Below, in pieces: positions 25,255 through 35,010 of a stretch of 64,000 bases of DNA. The notes below the pieces were generated by a model. The model was not told the DNA's origin. It was given only the letters and a program-made list of their open reading frames with translations, and ran no database searches. The stretch is from Ferrimonas sediminicola (GTDB taxonomy: Bacteria > Pseudomonadota > Gammaproteobacteria > Enterobacterales > Shewanellaceae). The DNA lies in NCBI RefSeq assembly GCF_005116715.1, contig NZ_SWCI01000008.1, positions 1-64,000 of the forward strand, given 5' to 3'. Every line of letters begins with the position of its first letter. Position 1 is the stretch's first letter. The translations under genes and the position numbers were made by a program.

Positions 25255-26031
25255 ATGTCCGTGATTAGTAAAAGAACCGCACTAGCAACTGCCTTTGCTG
25301 TGGCATTGGCAGGTACCGGCGTTGCGTCCGCCGCTGATCTGGCCGGCATTCAGAAAGCCGACGAACAGATCCAGAAAGACGCCATTCAATCTCAGAAAAA
25401 GATCAATAAGCTGTACGACCAGGCTCAGGACATGCTGTACGACTACCGTCTGGTGGTTGACGAGTATGAGACCCTGAAGTCCTACAACGACTACTACGCT
25501 GGCCTGGTTGCCGACCAGGAAGCCAACATCGCTTCCCTGCAGACCCAGATCGGCGGCATCGAGAAGACCAAGCAGGGCATCATCCCCCTGACCTTCAAGA
25601 TGATCGACACCATGGAGCAGTTCATCGAGCTGGATGTGCCCTTCTCCATTGAAGAGCGTCGCCAGCGCGTAGCCCGCCTCAAAGAGGTGATGGGTGACTC
25701 CAACGTCTCCACCGCAGAGAAGTACCGCCTGGTTCTGGATGCCTACCAGATCGAGAACGAGTACGGCAACAAGATGGCTGCCTACGAAGGTAAGCTGAAC
25801 ATCGACGGCAAAGAGCTGACCGTTGACTTCTTCCACCTGGGCCGAGTGGTATTCCTGGCTCAGTCCCTGGACCAGAAGACCGGTTGGGTATGGGACAATG
25901 GCGCCCGCACTTGGAAGGCCCTGCCTGACGAGTCCATGCGCAGCGTGGCGAACGCCATCAAGATGGCCCGTAAGCAGGCCGCCCCAGACCTGTTGAAACT
26001 GCCTGTTCAGACCGCGGAGGGAGCTGAGTAA
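25255..26031 (+). CDS. DUF3450 periplasmic protein, first gene of the TonB2 operon
   Basis: This 258-residue protein has a signal peptide (cleaved near VASA-ADL). A long heptad-rich coiled coil (about residues 30-125, QIQKDAIQSQKKINKLYDQA) is followed by a compact C-terminal domain with WVWDNGARTWKALPDES. DUF3450 proteins regularly precede TtpC-like ExbB proteins in Vibrio and Shewanella relatives and are thought to support TonB2 function in the periplasm. The stop overlaps the next start (TAATG). ATG 25255 is used because the preceding in-frame codons do not resemble a signal peptide. Confidence 0.88.
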   Translation: MSVISKRTALATAFAVALAGTGVASAADLAGIQKADEQIQKDAIQSQKKINKLYDQAQDMLYDYRLVVDEYETLKSYNDYYAGLVADQEANIASLQTQIGGIEKTKQGIIPLTFKMIDTMEQFIELDVPFSIEERRQRVARLKEVMGDSNVSTAEKYRLVLDAYQIENEYGNKMAAYEGKLNIDGKELTVDFFHLGRVVFLAQSLDQKTGWVWDNGARTWKALPDESMRSVANAIKMARKQAAPDLLKLPVQTAEGAE

Positions 26032-27392
26032 TGAAAAAGTTGATCTCTACCGCCATGGTAGCCGCTGCGCTGTCTTTCAGCGGTGCAGCCCTGGCCTCCG
26101 AGGCGCCTAAAGCCGTTTCCCTGGATCAACTGCTGAACCAGGTGAAGACCGAGCGTCAATCCGAAGCCAAGCTGAACAAGAAGCGTGAGGCCGAGTTCTC
26201 CGCCGAGCGTGCCGACAAGGCCGCCCTGCTGAAGAAGGCCAAGGCTCAGCTGGCTGCCGAAAAGCAGCGTGGTGAAGAGCTGGTACGTCGCTTCTCCGAC
26301 AACGACCAGACCATCAACCAGCTGAACAAGGACCTGGAAACCGCCAAGGGTGACCTGGGTGAGATGTTCGGTGTGGTACGTCAGGTATCCAACGATACCG
26401 CCGGTCTGATCGATGCCTCCCTGATCAGCGCCCAGTACCCTGGCCGCGAAGAGCTGATGTACAAGCTGGCCCAGGCTAAAGAGCTGCCCACCATCAAGGA
26501 GCTGGAAGAGCTGTGGATCTCCCTGCAGACCGAGATGACCGAGTCTGGCAAGGTGGTGAAGTTTACCGCTCCGGTGACCGACTCCAACGGTAACGTCTCC
26601 GACCAGAGCGTGACCCGCGTGGGTCCCTTCACCCTGTTGGCCAACGGCGAATACCTGAGCTACAACGCCGAGACCGGCACCATCCTGGAGCTGCCCAAGC
26701 AGCCCGAGGGTTACAAGGTTGCCAGCGTTAAGAAGTTCCTGAACGCCGGCGCCGGTGAAACCACCGACACCTTCATCGATCCCTCCAAGGGTGCGCTGCT
26801 GCAGGTGTACACCCAGAAGGCCTCTTTGGAAGAGAAGTTCCACCAGGGTGGCACTGTCGGCTACATCATCGCCGGCCTGCTGGGCTTCGGTCTGCTGATT
26901 GCCGTCTGGAAGGTACTGACCCTGACAGCCGCTTCTGCCAAGATCCGCTCTCAGATCAAGAATGTTGACAACCCCGGCAACAACCCCCTGGGTCGCATCC
27001 TCAAGGTGTACCAGGAGAACAAGGATGTGGACGTTGAGACTCTCGAGCTGAAGATCGACGAAGCCATTCTGAAAGAAACCCCAAGCATCGAGCGTGGCGT
27101 GCCTCTGATCAAGGTACTGGCCGCTATTGCGCCCATGCTGGGTCTGCTGGGTACCGTAACCGGTATGATCAAGACCTTCGAGAACATCACCCTGTTTGGT
27201 ACCGGTGATCCGAAGATCATGGCCGGTGGTATCTCCATGGCTCTGGTAACAACTGTACTGGGTCTGATCGCTGCTCTGCCCCTGATTCTGGTTCACGCCC
27301 TGGTGGCCGGTCGCGCCCGCGCCGTAGTGGACGTGCTCGAAGAGCAAAGTGCTGGAATCGTGGCTGCTCACGCTGAAACAAGGAGCAAGTGA
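26031..27392 (+). CDS. TtpC-like MotA/TolQ/ExbB proton-channel protein with periplasmic coiled coil
   Basis: This 453-residue protein has a signal peptide (AALASEAP). A periplasmic part of about 250 residues begins with a coiled coil (KKAKAQLAAEKQRGEELV). A transmembrane helix follows (VGYIIAGLLGFGLLIAVW, about 281-298), then a TolQ/ExbB domain with GVPLIKVLAAIAPMLGLLGTVTGMI and the second helix pair. It matches TtpC, the extra ExbB-like component essential to Vibrio TonB2 systems. It probably links proton flow to TonB2 and is co-translated with DUF3450. Confidence 0.88.
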   Translation: MKKLISTAMVAAALSFSGAALASEAPKAVSLDQLLNQVKTERQSEAKLNKKREAEFSAERADKAALLKKAKAQLAAEKQRGEELVRRFSDNDQTINQLNKDLETAKGDLGEMFGVVRQVSNDTAGLIDASLISAQYPGREELMYKLAQAKELPTIKELEELWISLQTEMTESGKVVKFTAPVTDSNGNVSDQSVTRVGPFTLLANGEYLSYNAETGTILELPKQPEGYKVASVKKFLNAGAGETTDTFIDPSKGALLQVYTQKASLEEKFHQGGTVGYIIAGLLGFGLLIAVWKVLTLTAASAKIRSQIKNVDNPGNNPLGRILKVYQENKDVDVETLELKIDEAILKETPSIERGVPLIKVLAAIAPMLGLLGTVTGMIKTFENITLFGTGDPKIMAGGISMALVTTVLGLIAALPLILVHALVAGRARAVVDVLEEQSAGIVAAHAETRSK

Positions 27393-27394
27393 TT

Positions 27395-27919
27395 ATGCTT
27401 TACCTGATAGAGCTCTGGGAATCTGTCAGGGACTTCATGGCAACCGGCGGTGACGTTCTCTGGCTTGTAGCAGGTGCCCTGTTCCTGATGTGGGCCCTGA
27501 TGCTGGAACGTTACTTCTACCTCAGCTTCGTGTTCCCCAAGGTACGCAAGCAGGTAGTAGATAACTGGATGGCTCGGGAGGATACAACCTCCTGGCATGC
27601 CCACCGGATTCGTGAAGCATGGCTTTCCCAGGCCAAGGAACAGTTGACTGCCCGTATGGGTGTTATCAACGCTCTGGTCGCCATCTGCCCCATGCTGGGC
27701 CTGCTCGGTACCGTAACCGGTATGATTGCAGTATTCGAAGTGATGGCTGTACAGGGTACAGGTAACCCCCGTCTGATGGCAGGTGGTATCTCAATGGCAA
27801 CTATCCCGACCATGTCCGGCATGGTGGCGGCCCTCTCCGGCGTATTTTTCAGCACCCGTCTGAATGCGTCCCTGAAGGTGTCTGCCGAGAAGCTCCAGGA
27901 TAGTCTGTCGCACCACTAG
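27395..27919 (+). CDS. exbB2: ExbB2 biopolymer transport protein
   Basis: This 174-residue inner-membrane protein has the usual three helices of ExbB/TolQ, with the conserved segment ICPMLGLLGTVTGMIAVFEV and the third helix MSGMVAALSGVFFS. Proton-motive-force energy is passed to TonB by the ExbB-ExbD channel. ATG 27395 follows AAGGAG by nine bases; an overlapping GTG at 27389 is possible but too close to the ribosome site. Confidence 0.9.
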   Translation: MLYLIELWESVRDFMATGGDVLWLVAGALFLMWALMLERYFYLSFVFPKVRKQVVDNWMAREDTTSWHAHRIREAWLSQAKEQLTARMGVINALVAICPMLGLLGTVTGMIAVFEVMAVQGTGNPRLMAGGISMATIPTMSGMVAALSGVFFSTRLNASLKVSAEKLQDSLSHH

Positions 27920-27930
27920 AGAGAGATTTT

Positions 27931-28335
27931 ATGGCACGCAAAAAGCATGCAACCCCAGCAGAGGGTGCGGAAGTCGATATGACTCCGATGCTGGACATTG
28001 TTTTCATCATGCTGATCTTCTTCATCGTGACCACGTCATTCGTGAAGGAGTCCGGCATCGATGTAAACCGTCCCAAGGCACAACAGGCGAGTAAGAAGCC
28101 ATCGGCTAACATCTTTATCGCCATCAACGAGTCCGGCATCGTATACATGGAGAAGCGTGAAGTGGATATCCAGCGTGTACGTGCTAACGTTGAACGTATG
28201 CTGGCTGAATCCCCTGAAGCCTCTGTGATGATCCAGGCGGACAAAGAAGCCAAGCATGGCATCGTAGTCAAGGTGATGGACCAGGTGAAAGCCGCCGGTA
28301 TCAACACCATCTCCGTAGCAGCGAAGGAAGAGTAA
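27931..28335 (+). CDS. exbD2: ExbD2 biopolymer transport protein
   Basis: This 134-residue protein has one transmembrane helix (LDIVFIMLIFFIVTTSF) preceded by VDMTPMLD, where the conserved membrane Asp of ExbD/TolR resides. The periplasmic domain includes SVMIQADKEAKHGIVVKVMD. It lies 11 bases after exbB2 and two before tonB2. Confidence 0.92.
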   Translation: MARKKHATPAEGAEVDMTPMLDIVFIMLIFFIVTTSFVKESGIDVNRPKAQQASKKPSANIFIAINESGIVYMEKREVDIQRVRANVERMLAESPEASVMIQADKEAKHGIVVKVMDQVKAAGINTISVAAKEE

Positions 28336-28337
28336 TT

Positions 28338-28958
28338 ATGCTGAGATCACTGTTAGCCCTAGTACTTGGCGCGGCGGTGACCTTCGCTCTGTTCTCTTTC
28401 ATGGCGTTCTTGATCGACGGTGGCGCCAAGCGCGCCGCCAACAGCGTCGATCTTCCGCCGATTGAGATCGTGATGGATCGCCAGGACGCGAAGGCACAAA
28501 ACCGCGACCGTCCTAAACCCAAGCCGCCCAAGCCGCCAGAGAAGCCGCCAGAGCCCATTGATCTGCAGCCAGAAACCAACGACGTTTCCGACGCTGTGTC
28601 TATCAATGTGCCCAGCGTCGATATCGGTGGTGTCAACGCAGGTATGGGTGATGTCGGTGGCGCAATGATGCGCGACGGTGACGCGACTCCTATCGTCCGG
28701 ATGGAACCCAAGTGGCCCATGAAGGCTCTCCGTGAGGGCAAAGAGGGGTATGTGGTGATGAAGTTCACCATTAACGAGCTGGGTCAGCCGGAAGATATTA
28801 CCGTCATCGAAGCCGAGCCTAAGCGCCTGTTCGACAAAGAAGCGAAGCGCGCACTGCGTAAGTGGAAATACAAGCCCAAGGTGGTCGATGGTAAGCCGGT
28901 GAAACAGCCTGGCATCACCGTTCGTCTTGACTTCAAACTCAACAAAGACCAAGGCTAA
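28338..28958 (+). CDS. tonB2: TonB2 energy transducer
   Basis: This 206-residue protein has an N-terminal membrane anchor (about residues 5-27), a proline/lysine-rich spacer (PKPPKPPEKPPEP) and a C-terminal TonB domain (about 115-205) with KWPMKALREGKEGYVVMKF and RALRKWKYKPK. The short spacer is typical of TonB2 types. It spans the periplasm and contacts TonB boxes of receptors. It is the only tonB gene in the window and the natural partner of the five receptors around it. Confidence 0.92.
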   Translation: MLRSLLALVLGAAVTFALFSFMAFLIDGGAKRAANSVDLPPIEIVMDRQDAKAQNRDRPKPKPPKPPEKPPEPIDLQPETNDVSDAVSINVPSVDIGGVNAGMGDVGGAMMRDGDATPIVRMEPKWPMKALREGKEGYVVMKFTINELGQPEDITVIEAEPKRLFDKEAKRALRKWKYKPKVVDGKPVKQPGITVRLDFKLNKDQG

Positions 28959-28970
28959 GGAGGAGGTACC

Positions 28971-30221
28971 ATGCTGATGAAAAGCAAGCTGCTGCCTGCT
29001 CTGGTTATGGCGGCACTGGGTGTTGCAGCCCTGCCCCAGGCCCAGGCCGCGGAAAAGTGCGAGATTGACACCCGCAAGACCAAGGTGATGTCCGAGCGGG
29101 TAGGTAAGAAGGTACAGCGTTCCTTCGAAGCCTACTCCGAGGAGCGGATGGACGATGCGCTGGCGACCCTGCTGGAGATCAGCCCCCGGGCAGAGTTCGA
29201 CCAGGCCTACGTAAACCGCTTTATCGGCAACATCTACGCCGGCATCGAGGGCAAAACCGCCGAGGCGCTGAAGTATCTGCAACTGGCCGTGGACGCCGAC
29301 GTTCTGGGCGGCACCGACCAGGCCCAGGCGATGCGTCTGCTGGCTGATCTGCGCATGCAGGAGAAGCAGTACAAGAAGGCGCTGGCCGACTACGAAAAGT
29401 GGATGGCGTTCACCTGTAAGGAAGACAAAAACGTCTACCTGCGTATGGGCCAGGCTCAGTACGAGCTGAAGCAGTACAACAAGGTGATCCCTCTGGCTGA
29501 CAAGGCGATTGCCCTGGAGAGCAAGCCCAACAAGAACGCCTACGTACTGAAGATGGGTTCCTACTACGAATCCAAACAGTACCCCAAGGCGGCCAAGGTT
29601 GTTGAAACCATGGTTGAGCTGTTCCCGAGTGAGAGCAAATTGTGGGTCCAGCTGGCGCAGATGTATCTGCTCAGCGAAGACTACAAGAAAGCCCTCTACA
29701 CCATGGACGTAGCCTACCGTCAGGACCTGTTCGAGAAGCCGTCTCACTACAAGATGCTGGCGCAGCTGTACGCTCAGAACGAGATTCCGTACCAGTCTGC
29801 CAGGATCCAGGAGATGTACCTCTCCAAAGGCATCGTCGAGAAGGATGAGGCGTCGCTGTCGATGCTGGCCAACACCTATCACCAGGCAAAAGAGGTGAAG
29901 AAGGCGGCCAAGTACTATGGCGAAGCGGCCAAGTTGACCAACAAGGCCAAGCACTACTCCAAGCAGGCTGCACTGCTTCTGGAAGCCCAGGATTACCGGG
30001 GTGCCCAGGCGGCAGGCCGCGACGCACTGAACGCCGAAGGGCTGAAGAGCGTTGGCCAGGTGCAGATGGTGTTGGCTCAGGCCTACTTCTACGATGGCAA
30101 ATACAAGCAGGCCTACGTGGCGTGTGAAGCGGCATCCAAGGATAGCAAGACAGCCAAAGCGGCGAAGAGTTGGCTCTCCTACATCAAGGACACCGCCAAG
30201 CGGAAAAACGTCCGCATCTAA
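28971..30221 (+). CDS. TPR-repeat periplasmic protein of the TonB2 operon
   Basis: This 416-residue protein has a signal peptide (AQAAEKCE) and repeated helix-turn-helix units of tetratricopeptide type, such as EAYSEERMDDALATLLEISP, QYKKALADYEKWM and QYPKAAKVVETMVELFP. Proteins of this kind close TonB2 operons in related genera, presumably as scaffolds. Its start follows AAGGAGG. The operon ends at the terminator next to its stop codon. Confidence 0.85.
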   Translation: MLMKSKLLPALVMAALGVAALPQAQAAEKCEIDTRKTKVMSERVGKKVQRSFEAYSEERMDDALATLLEISPRAEFDQAYVNRFIGNIYAGIEGKTAEALKYLQLAVDADVLGGTDQAQAMRLLADLRMQEKQYKKALADYEKWMAFTCKEDKNVYLRMGQAQYELKQYNKVIPLADKAIALESKPNKNAYVLKMGSYYESKQYPKAAKVVETMVELFPSESKLWVQLAQMYLLSEDYKKALYTMDVAYRQDLFEKPSHYKMLAQLYAQNEIPYQSARIQEMYLSKGIVEKDEASLSMLANTYHQAKEVKKAAKYYGEAAKLTNKAKHYSKQAALLLEAQDYRGAQAAGRDALNAEGLKSVGQVQMVLAQAYFYDGKYKQAYVACEAASKDSKTAKAAKSWLSYIKDTAKRKNVRI

Positions 30222-30224
30222 ACG

Positions 30225-30250
30225 AAAAGCCCCGCTCGCGGGGCTTTTTT
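30225..30250 (+). terminator. Intrinsic terminator of the TonB2 operon
   Basis: AAGCCCCGC and GCGGGGCTT form a nine-base stem with a two-base loop, followed by T residues. It starts four bases after the TPR gene. Confidence 0.92.
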
Positions 30251-30291
30251 CATACCGTCTCTCAAAGAATGGAATAATCAAGGAGCACTGA

Positions 30292-32103
30292 ATGAGAGTG
30301 GCAAAACTTGCCGTGACCCTGGCCCTGGCGCTGGGCACTGTTGCCTGCGGTCCGGCACAGGCCCCCAAGGAACCAATGGCCGACGCGGCGCAGGCTCAGG
30401 TGAGCATGGAGCAGCGCTATCTGGACCTGGTTGGGCGCTACTTTGATGACCTGCTGGCCCTGGATCCCATCAGTGCCACCTTTGCCGGTCGCAGCCAGTA
30501 CAACCACCTGTTTGGCAATGAGCTCACCGAGGAGTACCTCAAGGCCCGCCACGATCTGAACAGCAAGATGCTGGCCGATCTGGACAAGATCGACGCGGCC
30601 CAGCTGTCGGAACAGAACCGTGTCGGCTATGAGGTGATTCGTTACGATGTCCAGACCGCCCTGAAGGCAGAAACCTATCCGTCGCGCTGGTTGCCGCTCA
30701 ATCAGTTTTACAGCAAGGTGTTTACCCTGGTGCAGCTGGGCAGCGGCGAGTCCGCCCAGCCCTTTGACACTGAGCAGGACTTCGACAACTTCATCGGCCG
30801 GATGCAGGGTTTCGCCCAGTGGGTAGACAGCGCCATCGAGCGGATGGACCAGGGGATCGAGTCCAAGGTGGTGTTGCCAAGGGTGTTGGTGGAGCGGATG
30901 ATCCCCCAGATTCAGGCACAGCTGGTGCAGAGTCCCGACGACAGCATCTTTGCCCAACCCCTGCAGAACCTTCCTGAAGCACTGGGTGACGATCAGCGGG
31001 CCGCGCTTAAGGCCCGTTACCAAGACGCCATCATGACGGTGCTGATGCCCGCCCTGACCAAGCTCGAGGGCTACCTGACCCAGATTTACCTGCCCGCTTC
31101 CAGGGGCTCCCACGGTTGGTGGGGGTTGCCCAACGGCAAGGAGTGGTACCAGTTTCTGGCCAACGAGAACACCACCACCCAGATGCCGGTGGCGCAGATC
31201 CATGAGCTGGGGCTTCAGGAAGTGGCCCGGATCCTCGAGGAGATGGACAGGGTGCGTCAACAGGTCGGGTTCGAAGGGGATCTTTCGGCGTTTTTCGAGC
31301 ATTTGGGGAGTGATCCCGAGTTCTTCTTCACCACCAAGCAGGACTTGGTGGATGGCTATATGGGGCTGAAGAGTCGCATCGATGCGGTATTGCCCGGGTA
31401 CTTCGATGTCTCTCCCAAGGCCGATTACGTGGTGAAACCGGTGGAGCCGTTCCGTGAGCGCTCCGCCGCCGGAGCCTCCTACGAAGCGCCGTCACCGGAT
31501 GGCGTTCGTCCCGGTGTGTTCTACATCAACACCTTTAACCTCAAGGCACAGCCGAAGTGGGGCATGACCACCCTCTCCCTGCACGAGGCGGCACCGGGAC
31601 ACCATTTCCAGATTGCCATCAAGCAGGAGTTGGAAGGGGTGCCCGAGTTCCAGCGATTTGGCGGCTACACCGCGTTCGAGGAGGGCTGGGCACTCTATGC
31701 CGAGTACCTGGGTATCGAGATGGGGCTGTTCAGTGACCCCTACCAGTACTTCGGCAAACTCTCTGACGAGATGCTTAGGGCGATGCGACTGGTGGTGGAC
31801 ACCGGCCTCCACGCTAAGGGCTGGAGCCGCGAGCAGGCGATTCAGTACATGCTGGACAACAGCCCGCTGGCAAAAACCGATGTCATCGCCGAGGTGGAGC
31901 GTTACATGGCCATTCCGGGACAAGCGCTCTCCTACAAGGTGGGCCAGCTGAAGATTCTGGAACTGCGTGCCTACGCCGAGAAGGAGCTGGGTGATCGGTT
32001 CGACCTCAAGGCGTTTCATAACCAGGTGTTGACCTCTGGTTCGTTGCCGATGGCGGTGCTGGAGCGGAAGATTCAACTCTGGGTTGCGTCATTGCGAGCT
32101 TGA
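30292..32103 (+). CDS. DUF885 family lipoprotein metallopeptidase
   Basis: This 603-residue protein has a lipoprotein signal (LALGTVAC, lipid on Cys19). The C-terminal half carries the probable zinc site HEAAPGHHFQ (His431/Glu432 to His437/438) and EEGWALYAE (Glu463/464), typical of DUF885 proteins related to M3/M32-like peptidases. It likely faces the periplasm and cleaves oligopeptides; the substrate is inferred. It lies between the TonB2 operon and a receptor, supporting a role in processing imported ligands. Its own terminator follows. Confidence 0.88.
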   Translation: MRVAKLAVTLALALGTVACGPAQAPKEPMADAAQAQVSMEQRYLDLVGRYFDDLLALDPISATFAGRSQYNHLFGNELTEEYLKARHDLNSKMLADLDKIDAAQLSEQNRVGYEVIRYDVQTALKAETYPSRWLPLNQFYSKVFTLVQLGSGESAQPFDTEQDFDNFIGRMQGFAQWVDSAIERMDQGIESKVVLPRVLVERMIPQIQAQLVQSPDDSIFAQPLQNLPEALGDDQRAALKARYQDAIMTVLMPALTKLEGYLTQIYLPASRGSHGWWGLPNGKEWYQFLANENTTTQMPVAQIHELGLQEVARILEEMDRVRQQVGFEGDLSAFFEHLGSDPEFFFTTKQDLVDGYMGLKSRIDAVLPGYFDVSPKADYVVKPVEPFRERSAAGASYEAPSPDGVRPGVFYINTFNLKAQPKWGMTTLSLHEAAPGHHFQIAIKQELEGVPEFQRFGGYTAFEEGWALYAEYLGIEMGLFSDPYQYFGKLSDEMLRAMRLVVDTGLHAKGWSREQAIQYMLDNSPLAKTDVIAEVERYMAIPGQALSYKVGQLKILELRAYAEKELGDRFDLKAFHNQVLTSGSLPMAVLERKIQLWVASLRA

Positions 32104-32121
32104 CCGATTTTTTAGCCGTGC

Positions 32122-32147
32122 AAGGGGGACAGGTTGTCCCCCTTTTT
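32122..32147 (+). terminator. Intrinsic terminator after the DUF885 gene
   Basis: AAGGGGGACA and TGTCCCCCTT form a ten-base stem with loop GGT and a T-run. Confidence 0.93.
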
Positions 32148-32157
32148 GATTGGGGGG

Positions 32158-32173
32158 TGTGATCGAGGTCACG
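32158..32173. promoter_or_regulatory. CRP-like site upstream of receptor 2
   Basis: TGTGATCGAGGTCACG matches TGTGA-N6-TCACA at nine of ten positions. It is about 285 bases before the receptor start. The remaining 280 bases hold no gene; one TGTAACAAAG decamer lies at 32240-32249. Confidence 0.5.
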
Positions 32174-32456
32174 CCGTTGGCAACTGACCAGTTAACTCTG
32201 TAAATACACAGGCGTTGATTTTGTCACTGCCTCTGGTGGTGTAACAAAGTGAAAGCTACTTGTCTGCAAACTTTATCTTAGCTAAATATTCAATCACCCG
32301 TGATTCTCCCCATAATGTGAAAATATCCTTTAACAGTGGGTTCACCTTAGCATGACACGCTTCGCATTGACCTAAATTTGGCGATTCATCACTATCCCGT
32401 TGGGAAACCCCGCAAGAGGGGCCAGAACAACGACAACCATAAGAAGGAAGATAGGG

Positions 32457-34964
32457 ATGAATAAGCCAACCTACTTGGCTAGAGCCGTGCACCTTGGGGT
32501 GATCACCGGGGCCATGTTGCCCGCTGCCGGCATTGCTGTCGCCCAGGAGCAGTTGGACGACGTGGAACGCATTCAGGTGACCGGTTCCCGTATTCAGCGT
32601 CAGGATATGGAGACCGCCTCGCCGGTAACCGTCATCGACGCGTCCACCATCAAGGCGGAAGGTTACACCTCTGTCGATCAAGTACTGCAGTCCCAGCCCT
32701 CCATGGCCGGCGCGGCGGTGGGGTCCACCACCAACAACGGCGCTGACGGTGTGGCCCAGGTGGACCTGCGCGGCATGGGCGCTAACCGCACCCTGGTTCT
32801 GCTCAACGGCCGCCGGATGGTCAACTCCGGCTCTGGTGCCGACAGTGCCGTAGACTTGAACACCATTCCGGTGGCAATGATTCAGCGCATTGAGGTGCTG
32901 AAAGACGGGGCGTCGGCGGTGTATGGCTCCGACGCCATTGCCGGGGTGGTGAACATCATCACCAAGACCGATTTCGAGGGATTTCAGTTGGATGTCAACG
33001 GTGATATGACCGAGGAGGGGGACGGCGAGAACCTCGAGATCTCTGCGCTTTACGGCGTGTCCACCGACAAGGCCAACTACACCGCCGGCTTCTCCTACAC
33101 CGACCGCAAAGAGGTGATGCAGGCGGACCGCGACTGGGTGCCGCCCGGCGCCAGCTCCTTCGTGCCTGGCGGTTCCTTGGGGGGATATGTGCCTTCCGAG
33201 GATGGTTGGAAACAGCGTGACTTCGGCTACGACTATACCGACGACAGCTACTTGCAGACTCCGAGCACCAAGTACAGCCTGTTTGCCAACACCACTCAGA
33301 TGGTCAAGGATGATTTGAACTTCACTGCCGACGTGCTCTACACCCGTCGAGAGTCCAAGCAGCAGATGGCGCCTCAGCCTGCCGACGTGATGCTCGATGT
33401 CTGTGGCGAGCCCGGTGTGGAGCCAGCTCGGTGTATCAGCCTGACCGACCAGATGCTGGCCGCCGGGATGGGCGCCGATGACACCGGCCGAATCAACTAC
33501 CGCCGTCGCATGGTCGAGGCGGGACCGCGTGTCTACGAGCAGGAGACCGATACCCTGAGGCTGTCGGTGGGTTTCAGCGGCTATGCGAACATCAACCAGG
33601 GGATGGATTGGGACCTGTCCTACACCTACGGCCGCAACCGGGCGGACACCTGGGTGTACAACTCCATCAACGCGGTGAAGATGGAGGAGTCCATCTACGC
33701 CAACCAGGGTGCCTGGTTCTCCGGCAAACCCATCGACATCGTCCGCCTTATCGATGATATCTCCTATCTGGAAACCAATGATGGCGGCAATGACCAGCAT
33801 ATCCTGGCTGGTGTGATCGGCGGAGATCTGTTCGAGGTGGACGCTGGCATGGTCTCCTTTGCCCTGGGGGCCGAGTATCGTTACGAGAGCGGCTTCTACA
33901 ATCCCGACCCGGTGATTGTGGCCGGGGAGGGCACCGCCGCCCAGCAGGATCCCACCGACGGTGACTACGACGTCGTTTCCCTCTACCAGGAGGTGGCGCT
34001 CCCTGTCACCGACACCCTGAGTGCCGAGTTCGCCTTGCGTTATGACGAGTACAACACCTTCGGCGGTGCCACCACCTGGAAGGTGGGGCTGACCTGGGAG
34101 CCGTCAGACGAACTGATGTTCCGCTCGGTGGTGGCCACAGGCTTCCGCGCCCCCAATGTCAGCGAACTCTATGGCGGTAACACCGGTTCCTACGACTACC
34201 TGATCGATCCCTGGGGCAATGCCCAGGATGCGCAGATCCTGGTGAACTACACCTCTGACGAGGATCTGCAGGCGGAGGAGTCTGACTCCTTCACCCTGGG
34301 GTTGGTTTATTCGCCTGCCTTTGCCGATGGTCTCTCCTTCACCGTCGATTACTGGTCGTTCCAGATTGATAATGCCATCGCCCGCATGGATGTCCAGGCT
34401 GGTCTGGATGCCTGCTATCAAGGCAACGCCAGCGCCTGCGAGACCTTCAGCATCACCCCGGATGGCAATCTGGAGAATCTGACCAGCCCTCTGACCAACG
34501 TGGGATATCAGGATACCAGTGGCATCGATTTCAATGCCCATTACCGCTTCGAAGCGGTCGGCCTGGAGTGGGTCATCAACAACGATCTGACCTACCTGCT
34601 GGAGTTTGAGCAGGATGGCATTGACTACACCGGCTCCATAGGGGGCATGTTTGGAGGCTATGCAGAGGTGAAGAACAACTTCGCCCTGACCGTCCGTCAC
34701 GACGATTTTGCCCTGCTGTACTCGGCCCGTTATATCGGCTCCATGGATGAGATCAACACCGGTGAGAAGATCGATTCCATCACCTATCACAATCTGTCCG
34801 GAACCTACTACATCAACGAGATGGTCAGCGCCACCCTGGGGGTACGCAACCTCGCCGATGAGAAGCCGCCCATGGTGCCCTATGGCAACGATGCCGGTAC
34901 CGTCCCTGAGGTCTATGAGACCATCGGCCGCACCTACTTCGGCGGTCTATCGGTACGCTTCTGA
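32457..34964 (+). CDS. TonB-dependent outer-membrane receptor 2
   Basis: At 835 residues this is the shortest of the five receptors. A signal peptide ends near IAVAQEQ, followed by VERIQVTGSRIQRQDMETAS. The plug carries ANRTLVLLNGRRM and SAVYGSDAIAGVVNIITK, and the barrel ends FGGLSVRF. It shares internal segments such as QQMAPQP with receptor 3, indicating a close paralogue. ATG 32457 follows GGAAGATAGGG. It has its own terminator and a CRP-like site upstream. The ligand is unknown. Confidence 0.92.
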   Translation: MNKPTYLARAVHLGVITGAMLPAAGIAVAQEQLDDVERIQVTGSRIQRQDMETASPVTVIDASTIKAEGYTSVDQVLQSQPSMAGAAVGSTTNNGADGVAQVDLRGMGANRTLVLLNGRRMVNSGSGADSAVDLNTIPVAMIQRIEVLKDGASAVYGSDAIAGVVNIITKTDFEGFQLDVNGDMTEEGDGENLEISALYGVSTDKANYTAGFSYTDRKEVMQADRDWVPPGASSFVPGGSLGGYVPSEDGWKQRDFGYDYTDDSYLQTPSTKYSLFANTTQMVKDDLNFTADVLYTRRESKQQMAPQPADVMLDVCGEPGVEPARCISLTDQMLAAGMGADDTGRINYRRRMVEAGPRVYEQETDTLRLSVGFSGYANINQGMDWDLSYTYGRNRADTWVYNSINAVKMEESIYANQGAWFSGKPIDIVRLIDDISYLETNDGGNDQHILAGVIGGDLFEVDAGMVSFALGAEYRYESGFYNPDPVIVAGEGTAAQQDPTDGDYDVVSLYQEVALPVTDTLSAEFALRYDEYNTFGGATTWKVGLTWEPSDELMFRSVVATGFRAPNVSELYGGNTGSYDYLIDPWGNAQDAQILVNYTSDEDLQAEESDSFTLGLVYSPAFADGLSFTVDYWSFQIDNAIARMDVQAGLDACYQGNASACETFSITPDGNLENLTSPLTNVGYQDTSGIDFNAHYRFEAVGLEWVINNDLTYLLEFEQDGIDYTGSIGGMFGGYAEVKNNFALTVRHDDFALLYSARYIGSMDEINTGEKIDSITYHNLSGTYYINEMVSATLGVRNLADEKPPMVPYGNDAGTVPEVYETIGRTYFGGLSVRF

Positions 34965-34984
34965 TCTCTCTGTCTCAAGTGATA

Positions 34985-35010
34985 AGGCAGCCTCCGGGCT
35001 GCTTTTTTTT
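34985..35010 (+). terminator. Intrinsic terminator after receptor 2
   Basis: AGGCAGCC and GGGCTGCT form the stem, with loop TCC and eight T residues after it. Confidence 0.88.
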
